Shown: in pieces, positions 31,994 through 46,700 of the stretch
Layout of the letters: every line of letters begins with the position of its first letter
Position numbering within the stretch: the stretch's first letter is position 1
NCBI RefSeq assembly: GCF_047948215.1
Contig: NC_134456.1
Span: forward strand, 197,606,034-197,670,033
Direction: 5' to 3'
DNA length: 64,000 nucleotides
Source: Lycorma delicatula
Lineage: Eukaryota; Arthropoda; Insecta; Hemiptera; Fulgoridae
Made by a program: the position numbers and the translations under genes
Notes under the pieces: generated by a model
Database searches by the model: none
What the model was told of the DNA's origin: nothing
Seen by the model: only the letters and a program-made list of their open reading frames with translations

Positions 31994-34900
31994 CTGAAAT
32001 CACAAGTTAATAATTTTAAATGTACATACTCAGTATTATTAATTTTTACATTGAACTTCTTATGCTAAATTAACACAGAACAGAAATACAAAAATAAAAA
32101 CATCTTTCAGGTAATTAAGTTACACAAATTTTTGGTAAGGTAAGTCTGCAAAAGATTTCATTAAAGGATATGTGAATAAACTGTTACTTAAGTAAATTTT
32201 CAGTCACAAAATATATGAAAGATAATGAAAAGCTGAACTGATACTTACCTCAATACATGGATAATGTTACAGGAAACAGATAAACCTGTTCAAGAAACAT
32301 CTCACACAAATAAATACATAAATTAATTACAATTAAAGAACTCTTAACAAAAGACCTATTGAGGCAGAATTTCTAAAAGATAAAATAAGCAAAACAAAGT
32401 CATCTGACAAGAACAACTGCATGCAAGTCTGTCTTTACAACCAACAAATTAAAGCTATAAAATGGTATAGCTTTACAACGGTATCTCTTAAGAAATGCAA
32501 AATGAGTGTAGCTGAATGAGAGGATTTTACTTTTCTTACAAGTAATGAAGTAAGATTTTTTATTATTTAGCAATTAATCGAATTTAATATGACTAGGCAG
32601 ACAAATAAATCTATTTTTTTTTTAATCTCTGGGATCACCGTTAGGTATTGCCTCAGAGGATGAGATGAATGACAATTTTTTTGCTGCGAAAATGCCATGC
32701 CCGACCAGGATTCGAACCTGGGACCTCCAGATGAAAGGCCGAGACGCTACCACTCATGCCACAAAGTAAATAAATCTATTAGAAAACCCAACTTATACCT
32801 TTTGAGAACTTGAAGTTATCACTCTTAATAAGAAATATAAATCGCAACAAAGAGTATCACTGACAACTATTTATTAACCAAATGAAGGAATGCACTTTCT
32901 GGGCTATAAAACAACACACTCATTATTTTCCCTACATTCCCTTGAAAAAGTTGACCACAGAGCAGTTCAGCTATGAGTGCACTTCAACTAAATGTTAAAC
33001 CAGTACAAACATAAAACAAAAAAGAACAAGTTTTTTTTAACACACTGAGCGCTAATTACGCAACATGTCATACTGAACTATGTCAAGGGACTAATGATGT
33101 GTTGAATCAGAGGGCTTGAATTAGTTTATGTTGTGCTATCACTCTGAAAGATTTTTTCAACGCTATTGTTGAAGTAATTTGTGCATACCTCATCTTGGTA
33201 ATTTTTAACTTATTTTTTTTCAAAGTGCTCATTTCGTACTCATGGTTTCCATATTTCTTGTAATTGTTTATAGTTTTATTTGTTTCTTTTGTAATAATAT
33301 AATACAAATATAAAATATTATTTCAACCACGCTAATCAAATGAAGGCCTAAAAAAATAATTACCAAATGCAAAGTGATTACACTGTATATGGTATAGATT
33401 AAAGACAATTCTAGTAACAATAATTTCTTTTTTTCATTTTATTGAATTTATTATTTTCTTAATAAAGATATTGCTTCAAACAAACATAAAAAACTACTTC
33501 ATAAATTACAATATGGTACAGAGGTAAACTATGAAAAAAAGGTAGTTCACCATGTTGAGTGATACATTTACAAGTTATACAAGTCTTTTATGGACATACA
33601 TCCTGACCCTCATAAGGGAAAACACCCATCTTGTGATGATCCCAGTCACCATACCATACCCTCCATAACTAGCCCTGTAGGCTTTACTGGAGGTCTTCTT
33701 TTGACCCTCTCTCTAAACCTCACAACAAAGTGACCTGTTTGGCCTCTGTCAGAATTCCACCGATACAAATGGCTTGGCAGACATTTCCTTAGTGTATTTA
33801 CTAAACTTACTATCACTTTCATACTTTCATATGCCCTCTTCCAACAATGATCACTCATTATAACTTACAACCCATACAGCTCAGGCTTAGCGAATACACT
33901 TATTTTCCTGCACCACGCTGAAGGTCTTAAAGAATAAAGAATGATAAATTAAAGGCCTTCACAGCAGCATGGTAATCTTACCCTTTTCAGCTGAAAGGAG
34001 GTCTCAAGTTAAAATTCTGGTAAGAACTGGTACTTTTATATGCTACAAAATTTCCACACTACTTTTTTATGCATATACTTTAAGCTTATGTGATGAATAA
34101 AATGCTTGATAAGAAAAAATGGAATACAATTTTAAAAACTAAGACAAAGCAATTAAGATGATTTCAAAAAGTACCATGCAAATGTGAGACAGCGGTTGTT
34201 TCTATAAAAAGATTGGGCCTTAAAATTACATGTAGACAAGAAATGCTAACTTAACCAAAAAAAAAAGTTCATTTTTTCAGACTACAATTTTTTTGCACTT
34301 TTTGATTTATAACAGGTAAGGCTAATAAATCAACAACTTTGCTACACGCTTAATTTTTTAATTATTATTAGTCTATTCACCAATTTAACTTTTATTTATA
34401 GCAATCTATTTTACTTTTTTAAGGCCTTCATAAAATCACTTGACAGTCGGTAATTTTTCCTGTTTTACCCACACTATTAATATTATAAATTTAAAAAAGA
34501 AATTATAATTATGTATAGTATGACAATATTAAATAAGAGGATAATTTTTAAATAAATTGCATTTGAGTTATAGTAAATATGATATAAATTTAAAAAAACT
34601 GAGCCATTTACAACTACATAAGTGGCATAGTCACAATCCATGGTGCGACTGGAATGGTGCATTTGTTTTCAGTGCCATATTGGAGGAAATATGTTTCAAA
34701 CATTTTGTTATTAACACTGCACAAATGTTCCCTATTTTATTAAAGTATTTTTTTTTTTTTTTTTTTTTTTACATACTGTCTATGAACTTTTATTTCTACA
34801 ACAGGTAAGATTTTTTTTTTGTAATTGTTTAACGATTAACTCTGATTATTTAATTTTTATGTGACAGTTAAAGCTGCTACAAAATTCATATAATTATTAT

Positions 34901-37900
34901 GAGCTAATTCTTATTAGAATCCATTTCTGCCCTGTACTTTTTTTAATTTCCATAGATTACATACATACTTATTTATTTCCAAAAAATTATCAGGTTAAAA
35001 ATGAACTCTCATCAATAATATTATTTTTATTTTAGCCTAAATTAATTCTGAATAGCCTACATTCGATTTTAAAATAAAGTAACATTTGTTATTTTAACAA
35101 CTTAAGTAAGGTAGGTATTACATATACTGTACATGATTATATATTTATACACAATATAAATATGCAAAAGTAAAGGGTGATTCAAAGAAACGGGAAATTT
35201 TGAAAGTTGTGTTGGTAGCCATGGGTGATTGGTACCACTTGATAAGTGGCGCCAGCCTCTCTAACCTAACCTGCCATTTAGTTGTCATGGATCCTTGGAG
35301 TGGTGCGCAACGTGCATTTGCTAACAAAGCATTTTACAAAAACAATGAGTGTGGATGGAACGCGTAGAGAATTTCACCGTCATTTTAATCTGGGATGGCA
35401 CTACCGTGTTCCATCACCACAAGCAATTAAAACATGGATATCTAATTTTGAGAAAACTGGTTCGGCAATGAAAAAGAAACCTCCAGGCCGTGAGCGAACC
35501 GTCTGTACACCACAGAATGTTCAAGCTTTACAAGATGCTGTCACACGAAGTCTACATCGGTCAATATGTCGTCGCTCAGCATCTTTACAATTGCATAGTT
35601 CAAGTGTTCGAATAATGTTAGTGAAGGACTTGCAATACCATCCATACAAGTTGCAGATCGTCCAGGAACTGAAACCGAACGATGCAGTTGTGCGAGCACA
35701 ATTCTGTAATGTAATGCTTCAGAAGATAAATGATAACGAAGAGTTTGTTCACGAACTGTGGATGTCAGACGAAGCGCATTTTCACCTCAGTGGATTTGTT
35801 AACAAGCAAAATTTCAGATACTGGGCACAAGAAAATCCTACGCAGCTACACCAGCGTCCGTTTCACAGCCAGAAAGTGACTGTGTGGTGTGCTATGTCAT
35901 CTTACGGTGTTATAGGCCCTTATTTTTTTGAGGATGACAACGGTCTTGCGATTACAGTGACGTCGGCTCATTACGTAACCATGCTTGAAATCTTTGTTGT
36001 GGAACAACAAAAGAGATTTCCACCAATTCTTAACATAGCCTGGTTTCAACAAGACGAAGCAACGTTACATACTGCATGAATATCGATGGCAGCAGTACGC
36101 CGATTGTTTGGACAACGTGTCATTTCACGAAATGGTGACATTAGATGGCCTCCCAGATCGCCTGATCTTTCAGCTTGCGATTACTTTTTGTGGGGTCACC
36201 TTAAAAACAAAGTGTTCCACAGTAGACCTGCTACAACAGAAGAACTGAAGGCAAAGATCCGAGAAACAATTGCGGAAATTCCAGTTGAGATGTTACGTCA
36301 AACCATGAACAATTTAACGAAGAGACTTCGTGAGTGTTTACGTAGAAGAGGAGGTCACCTGCAAGATGTCATCTTTAAAAAATAAACTAAAATGTATGTA
36401 TCCTAAAATGGCAACATTTGTACAATTACATGAAATAAAATTCATTTTCTAAAAAAAATTTTTCATTAACGTTATTTAAGTTTTTAAATTTCCCGTTTCT
36501 TTGAATCACTCTGTATATAATAATAGTAATAATATTAAGTGTGCATATAAGAAATAATAGAACAGAAAATTTTCAAACATATCTGAATGAAAGTTGAACA
36601 CTACAATTTGCAGATATAAACATGTTTATATCTGCATTTGGTACTTCTGAAAAGGACTTGCCCTTAATTGAGAAAAATAATAACTTTTTACACCATTAAG
36701 ATGTAAAAGCAATAATACATATTTATGATAATTATTTATTACTTATTTACCAGAATAATAATTAATTAACATGAAAATATATTAATAAACTATTCATTCT
36801 TTCTCATGTTTTTAAAGTTCGCTATTAAAGTATTAATAACTTTTACAGTAATCTAGGAAAATTAGATAATTTTTTTACTTATACCTTGGTATGCGAGTCA
36901 ACCTCTTATTTATAATTACATTTCAGGTTCCAAAATCTCTATTTTATGTCAGCATTTTGGTAAATTTTATTATTAATTTTACAGAAAATAAGAAGTTAAG
37001 TAAGTTAGTTATTTGTAAAAAATTTAACAAGTAAAAAATTAATTCAACTAAATACTGAGTTACACAAAAATGTAAATAATTATTTCTTAAAGCAAAAAAA
37101 TACATACTGGAACAGAAAAAATATTTAAGCATTAATAATAAAATAACTGAATCATATTTTCATACATGGCAATTCCTAATTTTCACATATTTCTTTTAAG
37201 TAAAAGATGTGCAATGCTCAAAGAACATTCATATGAAAACATTTTCTGTTTTTCAATTCATTTCAATAACTGTTTAACACAGCTTATTCTTTGTAAACAA
37301 GATATGTGCAGTGAAACTAAAACTTATAAGATTTATGATTTTTCAGCACTAATGAGAAAAAAAGGAAAATGCAGAAAAAAGAAAATATGTGTAAATATAA
37401 TATACATTATTATATAATTCCAAAAAAATTTAACTCTCCTGCAGCAAAACATACACATACTAAGTGTAGTTAATGGACAAAGTGTAGTATGAACATCAAC
37501 CACATTAAATGCAAGTAAGTATTCCAGTTATAAATTTTATTCATACAAAATAATATACTTGTGTATTATATTCATTTCCTATCATTTTAACCACTAAGTT
37601 TAGGTTAAAGAAAAATAAATTTACCAGAAGAATCTTCAGATGACTCTTCAGAAGATGATGATTCTGACGATGATGATGATGACGTTGACGATGATGTTGT
37701 TGAAGAAGAATCTGATGAACTTGAAAGTGCTTCAACCAACTGTGGCACAGTAGAACTTTGTTTTGGTTGTGTTTTCAGATGCTCTCTCAGTTCATCTCTA
37801 AAAAAAAAAAACATAATTTTATCAAACTATATAAAAAATTGGGAGTAAAGCATGAATATTATTTTTTGGCAATGAAATGTTTGCTGGTCAGAAACTAAAA

Positions 37901-40900
37901 ACAGTTCAGGAAAAGATAAAAACAGTACATCAGATGATAAAAATTAACAAAACTGGTATGATGAAATTACAATGAGGAGCATAATGTGGAAGAGGTTGAA
38001 AAATTCTGTTGCTCAAGTAGCAAAATTACATAGAATGGATATAACAGACATACTGAAAAGACTAGAATGATGTCCAAAAAGAAATTTTCTACCAAGAAGA
38101 AAATAACTAATCAAATGCAGACTTGAAAATGAGACATCAACTTTTAAAATGTACATATGATTCGGTGATTACAAATGCTGAAAACAATGCTAGTTGATAG
38201 AGCACAAAATAATATCCAATAAATTTTTGTCTTGAGTGGAGTATACAATTCTTTGATTAGAAAATGTTATGAATCGTTTTGTTAACAAAACTTTATTATT
38301 TCTTAAAAATCCAATAATGCAACAAAAATCAATCCAACAATACATTTGAAGCTACTATTCAAATTTTTACCACCTAACAGATTTACATCTCCTTCAACTC
38401 TAAAATTTGGATTCTCAAAAAACTTTGGTAATAAATTTACTAACAATGAGAAAATGAGAGATGACTTGATCTTTTGTCATGATTTATCATTATAGATTTG
38501 TTTATGAATATGCATAAATGAATCTTTTACTTGGGTTTAAAGTTTGATAAATGAACCCAAAAAACACTTTTTTTACAAACTATTTATAGAACAATTAAAA
38601 TCTGAAATATCAAAAAATTTTTAATTAACTCAGAATTTAAATATAAAAAACACAACAGCTCTTTCATTTTGGAAACACTTATTTTAATTCTTGAGATAGG
38701 TCATTAATCTTTCTACCCAAACTCATTTAAACCACACAAGATTGAATTTCTACACGTAATATGTTGCTGCTAAGAAACTAAGTAAACAATCATAGTATAA
38801 AATGTTTCAACTACAATACAACAATCCAAAATTTTTTTATGCAAGGAAAAGCATTAATTTTAAATGCAAACAACCAGGCAGGTTATAATATATAAAAAAA
38901 AATACAAAAAGCCAATGTTGCATATAAAACAAGATATTTATATAAGCAAAATACAAACTGCATAAATACAAGTCTAAGTATAGTAATAGATCTTAATCAG
39001 TAACACAACATTTTTTTTAACAATCTAAAAAACGTCCTTTTAATTGCAATAAGAAACTGAATAAAAGTCTAAATACTGACACAAATATAATAAAATAATA
39101 AAATTTATTTTCTTAAATTATAATACATAGAATAAAAGTAACAAAAGAAACTAACAAAATTTTATAGACATGACTATCACCAGTTGTTTCCCAAGTTGAG
39201 ATCAAAATAAATAAATAAACTATTGGCTCTCTATTCGTAATAATTCATAAAACAAAAAAGAAAAAACCATAATATATAACAAAAATAAAAATAAAAGATT
39301 AAGATAATCAAAATTACAGACTAAAGCTTGTCAGAATAGAATATAATTACAAAAATACCACTATTAGAACATATAAATAACAAAACAGGTCAGCATTATC
39401 CTTCATTTAATGAAAATGATTAATAATTAACTTATATTCTTACCCTTATCTAGATAAAAACAATTTGTAATAAATAAGTAAAAAACATAATTGATGCATA
39501 AAAATTATACAAAATAAATAAACTAATTAAAATTTCCCTTTGCCTTGCAATGGATCTCAGCTACCCAAAATACAAAAAACAAACGCCCTTAACACAAACA
39601 CCTAAATACATACACAAATGTTCAGCACACACATTTTTATCTTATATATTATATTCCCTAATTAAAAAGTTTCTATATGTCCATGCTGAACTAACAAATT
39701 CTATCAATGCCCTTAAGTCTACCATTTAATAATTCAATGACCTGTTGAATTCCTAATGTGGTGGCACCAAGTTTAACCAACCTTATCTCATTAATTACTA
39801 GAGATTTTCTAATAAAATCCTTCATATTTTCTTCTTTGATTTTATTAAAAAATGTATGCAAATGTTTTGCACTCCTTCCTTGCCCAAGCTAAAATCAAAA
39901 TGCCACAACACACATCAAGATCTAAAAGCAACCGATATCATTTCTAATAAATTCAAAATTGCCCTTAAAATAATTTAAATCCCATGTTAAATGGCTATAC
40001 ACTGAATTAAACTGTATTCTCTACACCCATTCCCTACATTGTCCCAGGAATCTTTTCTCATACTGTCAAAAAAGCTGTCAAGTTGTTCTTCTATAATATT
40101 ACACGATTCATTATACTACCCTAACTCATTCTCAATTAATTTAACAGGCAATATATGCAGCAGGCATCTTGCCTGAGTTTTAATACCTTTAATATAAATA
40201 TATAATGAAGCTGGAAAACATAATAAAACAGCAGCTCCCTCTCAGTTTCTAAATGGATCACATAATTGGGAGTGTTCCAAGGTATAGTAAGGAGCATGAA
40301 ATCTGAAGCTTGTAGAGTAGAGCAACTAATATAGTATATATCAAAGATTCTACAAACATTTCTGATATAGGTGTTTACAAAACAGAAAATTAAATCTGTT
40401 CATGTTTCAATCTCAATCTCAATCAATTTACATTAAAAGTAAATCTTATTTTACAAAGAAATTTGATCCAAAATCGATGTTAAGTATAATTTAATATTAA
40501 TTTCAATTAAAATAAAATTATCCTGAATTATCTCACTTGTAATTATTGTTTGAAAATGTTACAGGTATTTCTAAATCTAAAACTATGATAATTTATGGCC
40601 CAGCGATTAAAAATTAAAAATGATGCATATGTTGTTAAAATTGTTAAATGTAAAGTCAATACTTCCTTTTAAATGAAACAATTTTGTAAGAATGAGTTAT
40701 TATAATAAATGAATCATTCCAATTAGCTGACTAACAGTAAGACATACATTGATAGTAAGCATCATATTCAAAATAAATTATGTATTACATTCATTCTATT
40801 TATAGAATACATTAAAGTTGAAAGCTTTGGGTAATAATAACATTCACTCATTTTTATTATCTCCGAGTGCATTTTGCTGCCAGTGCAGCATTTTTTTCTT

Positions 40901-43727
40901 GTTTTCTAATAGCGTGTATATAGTATAGGTTAAATCTTTATTTGATCTGCAAGCTTGGGAGTTAATCAACAATGTGTACAACAAATTCATGAAAGAAGTA
41001 AATAAAGTTGGAAAGTCGGGAAATGACGACAAGCATCAAAAGTGTGAAGAAAGAACAGCAGCTGCATGTAAAATATCATAACTGCAAGATCAAAGAGTAA
41101 AGAAACAAAAAAAAAGGAATTATTAAAAAAAATTACAAGAAAACTCATCAGAGCTTCTACTTCTTTCAGTACACTAGAAAATATAAAATCCACAACAAAC
41201 CAGCAACAGGCCTAGATGATTTTGATATGTACACAGTGAGAAGGATTGTAAATGAATTTCATCTCAAAGAAAAAAGTGGCCCACCATTTAAAAATCACTG
41301 GAACATCTGAAAGATTCAATAGGATTCTCAGGAAATAAAAGAAGCCTAAGAAGAGTATACAACAAATGGGTTTTAAATGGGAAAAATCTGAAAACAATAG
41401 GAAACTTGTTACTGGACATCATGACATTAGGATTACGGGTATGTATGTAAACGTGATCAAAATATTCCAAACTGAAAACAGGCTGATTGTACACCTTAAA
41501 GTAATGTATATTTTATCAAGTCATATCTCAACAAAAACATGGAGGAATGCTTCAGCAGGAGGACTTCTAACTGCAATTTCTAAAAGCAGTAGATTGATTA
41601 TTATATATGATTGGAGTGAAATAGGATTTATTCCAAACAAATTATTAACCTGGAAAGTAAGTGCAACAACTGGTGAGTACTATGACTCTGTGAATGCAAA
41701 TAATCACTTGAAATGGGCTGAAGAAAAGTTAATGTAAAATCTTCCCAAAAGTTCCGTAATACTTTTACACAATGCATCTTATTACAAAACATTGCAAGAA
41801 GAATTACCCACATCCAACACAAGAAAACAAGAAATGCAGAACTGGTTATGTAATTATTGCATTTCATTCTCACCTACTATGTTGAAAACTCAACTATACA
41901 AGATAATTAAAAGGAACAAAGGAAAATACCAAGTATTTATGTTTGAAATTCCCAAGAAAAACGGACAACAGGTGCTGTGACTACCCCATGTAACACCAGA
42001 CTTAAACTCTATTGAATGGTTTGGTTGGAAGTAAAATGTTACGTTGGAAGCAACAATGTACTTTTGACTTTAACGATGTTCAATGGAATGCTGAATATAA
42101 AATTTACTAAAATGGACACATCACACTGGAAACCTTATTGCAAAATGGACAAAAAAAAGATGAATATATTAAACAGGAGCATATAACTGACAACACTACA
42201 GAATTAATTAAAATTTCTTTAGAAGATGATAGTGGTAGAGAAAGTGGCAACACAGGAAATTCAGAATTTAGCGATTTTGACATTCAACCGCTTTAGTTTC
42301 TAAAAGTTGATTCCACTTCAATGTTTTCATTCATTACTTCTTCCTGATTACATGAAAAATTACATTCTGCAGCACTTGCAAGCTAGCATTATCTCCATCG
42401 TCATGTTAGCAATTTATAAAGATTGGAATCAAAATTATCGTCAAAAGCAGGTAGGAAATTGTTTGTGTTCAACAGGCTGCAGATGCTAGAAAAGAATAAG
42501 CCAAACATCAACAAACAGAGAGTTACCAGCTCGAGTAGGGACCCAGCAAGATAAAGAATGTCCAGGTAAAGAGATTAAATGTCAACAAACAGATATACAA
42601 AAAGTAAAAATGTGAAAGCAGATTTTCGTACATTCCCACATGTTCATAAAGATTTTTAGGTTAATAAATGTTGTATTCAAATTCAAAAATAATCAGCAAA
42701 CATTTATTAACATAGTTTTTCCTTGATTCTTATAATTATTATTATTATAAATACTATCATAAAAAATTCATCTGCATTAGTGTATATGTAAGAAAGAATA
42801 AAAATTTTTTAAAAATCTACATGAAGATGCCTGACACCTGACACCTCTTGATTACAAGACTGGAACACTTGTCACTTGGCTGATGCCACTGTTGTGATTG
42901 TAGATATACAAATAAGCTACTTAAACTGCTTGAAAATCTTTAAATGAAATTTACTTGGAACTGTGACCAAGTTGCAAACTGTTATTCTGGATTTAAAGGA
43001 GGGACCCCCATTCTCCTACCAGCCTGCAAAAGGGCATCAATAAACTCCAATGTAAGCTGATCGCCTGCCCTTGTTAGTGGCAATTTAGAAAAAAAGCTAG
43101 TTATCACACATTAACCAGCTATTACTTAAACTATACTATTAGTCATTTTTTTATTGTAAAATAAAAAGTAAACAACACTTTTTTTTAAATAATGCGTGTT
43201 GAGAAACTGGTACTGGCAAAACAGATAACTTTATTGTAAACAAAATACTTAAAAACAACAGCAATATTCATTAAAGTAGCATTCAAATTACAGATATTAC
43301 TTACGTTAGACCTCCTAAACCAATAGATGTAAAGAAGTTAATTGCAAAACGTGTATTTTTTGGGTTATCTCGTGGAAACAGGCCTTCCAATGCAGTCTGA
43401 AGAGTTCTAAAAAGAAAAATCATGCTATTAAACACATCAACCTAATGTCTTAAAAAGCAAATACAAGATAATGCAAATTCAATCACAAAGGTTCCTGTGT
43501 AAAAATTGAAGGTTAATTGTAGATTATATCATCATGGCAAAAAACAATATGCACTACAATACGGCAACTAAAATAGTAATATGCACCTGATCGCTATTAA
43601 ATTTTTAAAATCCTGTTCCCTATCCGATAAGAAGTATTGCATACAGAATATAATGTGTGAATTGTATATATGAATTATGTGATAATTAATTATATGAATT
43701 ATGTGTGAATTATATATGAATTAGTAA

Positions 43728-43763
<36 letters not shown>

Positions 43764-46700
43764 TTATTTAGTCTCACAAATTATAATTTAAACATTTAAT
43801 AAACATCCAATTTTTACATAAAATACAAAATAGTAGTCTTCTTTAAGCTGACAAAATAACTATTGTAAGTGAGGCAAAAATTGTGTAAGTAGCCTTAAAA
43901 ATGTTATATAGTTAAAATTCTACTGGGTGTGATTGGAATAGAACACATATGGCATTATCTCAAATTCATATTTAATTGATTTTTAAGTAAAATATCTTTA
44001 CTTCAGCAATACAGAATACTTCTAACCAAAATTTAGTGCTTATATGTAAGGTAAATCCAAAAATAACTGATTTACTTAGAAATGGTTTATTAGATTCTAC
44101 TAAACTACTATGATCTTCTTCATAATACTGTTCTTTTAACTCTATGAACTTTCCCCAGTGCTTTTCATCATTGGAGGAATCATTTCTAAAAATTTCAGTA
44201 ATATAGTTTTAAGATCAGTGTTTCTTTTTCATTTTCCTCAAAAAACCACTTCCCTTTCATCTGGTATTCAATATACATGAACAGAAAAGTCACATGGTTT
44301 GAAATAAGGAAGAATGAAATCAAATCTGTATTTTCACACATGCTTACTTTGTTTCCAGGTCATACTTCATAAAGAATTCCAGTTCCCTTTTGACTTGATC
44401 CCACAAATCATAACAAATATTCAAACAAATTTGTTTTTATACCCCTAACAAGGAACAAATTTTAGAGAAAAAATAACAATTTGCAAGACTTCTTTTAACA
44501 TTTGTCAACGTGAATCATAAGACACACCAGTCATCTCAAAATCACACAAAAAATTTAACATATCATTGAAAATCTTTATTGACTACTGAACAAATCTTTT
44601 TTCAAGTTTTCATTATTTCAACTGACTGAAGAATAGCCAGAGTTTGGTTGATCTTCAAGTAACATTTGATTTTATTGTTTGAAACAATAGTATTCATGTA
44701 GTTGTATCTTATTAAAACCTTTAAGCATTAATGTTTCAGAAGCTGATTCTCTACAAGAAATCAAAATTTTACACATTCTTTCTAATATTATCAGTATGAT
44801 AAAAATCACTAAACTTCCTCACAGATATTGGGAAAGGACATTAATAAAAACAATCAACCAACAATGACACCACAGGCAGATGTTCTGCCAGAGAACTGTG
44901 TTGAATTGACAAAGTTCATCAATTATATATAGTTTGTGCGCCCTTTCAACTCTGTTATTTTTTTATTCTTGTCTCTCCAGGTACATACAACAATAATCCA
45001 AATCTATGAACATTTAAAAAAGATGAGTAAAATTTAATTTTCCAGATATGAAATCTAAATGTACACTTACGGATCTTTAACACGTTGATTTAGTTTAGCC
45101 AATCCCATGTACTCTGATAATTCCTGGAAGAGAATTTTTATAAATATTCTGCTAGAACTAGTTGTATCATCCTCGTTCAACCTAATTGTTGAAAGAACTT
45201 CCCATGAGATGGCATCTGTATACAACAAGTGAGCAAATAATTTGGCAACATTCCTTAATTTGTTTGTTTCAACACGATGTATTGTAGAATAGCTGTCCTT
45301 AAAGATCTGCTCAAAAGGTCCCACATACATTTTATTTATCTGACAAAACCTCTGTAAAAAAAAATATTAAATACAAAAATCACATGTGTGAATTATATAG
45401 TAAATAAAATAAAGGTAATATTAAAAAATTAATGATTAATTATAAACAGCTTAATTCTAATAACATTATCATCTAAAAAATTACCAGAAATGCAATCATG
45501 TATCATAATGAGCAAACTAAAGAAAAGTAAACTGAAATGATATGTATAATATAAAAAAAAAAATTACAACAGTAAAAAAAAGTAAATGTATACTGACAGA
45601 AAAATAAGAATCAATAAAGGTTATTAACTAAAATAACTTTCTAAACTGCTTATGTTTTATACCTGATAGAAGACTGGTTGAATTAGGATGAAACCAATTA
45701 CTGTAGAATCTTTGACAATAAGTTAGCTAGAATATTTTATATAAAATTAAATAAGAAGTGAGGATACGGCACTCTTATTAAAACATCATATTGAATTTAC
45801 AAATATTGTAATTAGGAGGATACTGATTCTGAAGTGAATATAAAATTTTATGTGACTGAAATCTCAGATCCTAATACTGTTTGTGCAAGTTTGTAGATTT
45901 TTGTATGAGGATATTTCTGTATTTAGAAATAAAATTGATTTAATAATGTCTCCGCTGAAATTGTCTACCAATTATTAGTTAGTTCTTAATAAAAATTTTC
46001 TTATAAAAGAAAATTATTTTTTCAAAACACTTAAATTTGGAAATAACTAGGACTAACATAGCAATGTGATTTAGTAAATAAGTTAATATAGAATTATTAG
46101 ACAGAAGCAGGTTCCATATATAAATATCAAGCCTTGATCTAATAATTAATGAACAAACTTGTATTACAAGTGACAATCTTAATTTAAGATTATAAGTAAA
46201 ATTAATTTTGAGAATTTCGCTGTTAAAGATATGAATCTTTTTCTTTCTTTTAAGAAAATATTATTAAATGAAATTGGTAAACAACAAGCCATTAAATTAA
46301 TTAATAAAGTTAATGATAGCAATATCTAGTTTCTAATATTTGTTTATGAAAAATCTGGAAATAATATCTGTTGGAAAACTATATACAGTATAACAATAGT
46401 AAAACATTTCTAAATGCATTACATAATATTATTCTATTACTGTTTTACCTTTAAAACATACCACTTAATAAATTAAAAAGATTTTGTTACACTTCATCTA
46501 AGAGTTTCATCTACTGATCTCATATGAAAATAAACAGTACAAAATGGCAAAATACATGGTAATAGTGATACTTTATTTAAAAATTATAAAAAGTACTATA
46601 ACATACTTAAAAAAGCAGTTACCAATGCAAAAAAATGCAATTCAAAAAAGAAATTAAATAATCTAGAAATAGAAGTAAAAGTAAACGGTAGTTATAGTTA

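Noticed and set aside
42307..42489. 60-codon frame ending in a Cys-rich [11 protein letters not shown]
   Set aside because: The Cys cluster hinted at a zinc-knuckle tail of the adjacent transposase relic, but the rest does not match anything and the frame is short.
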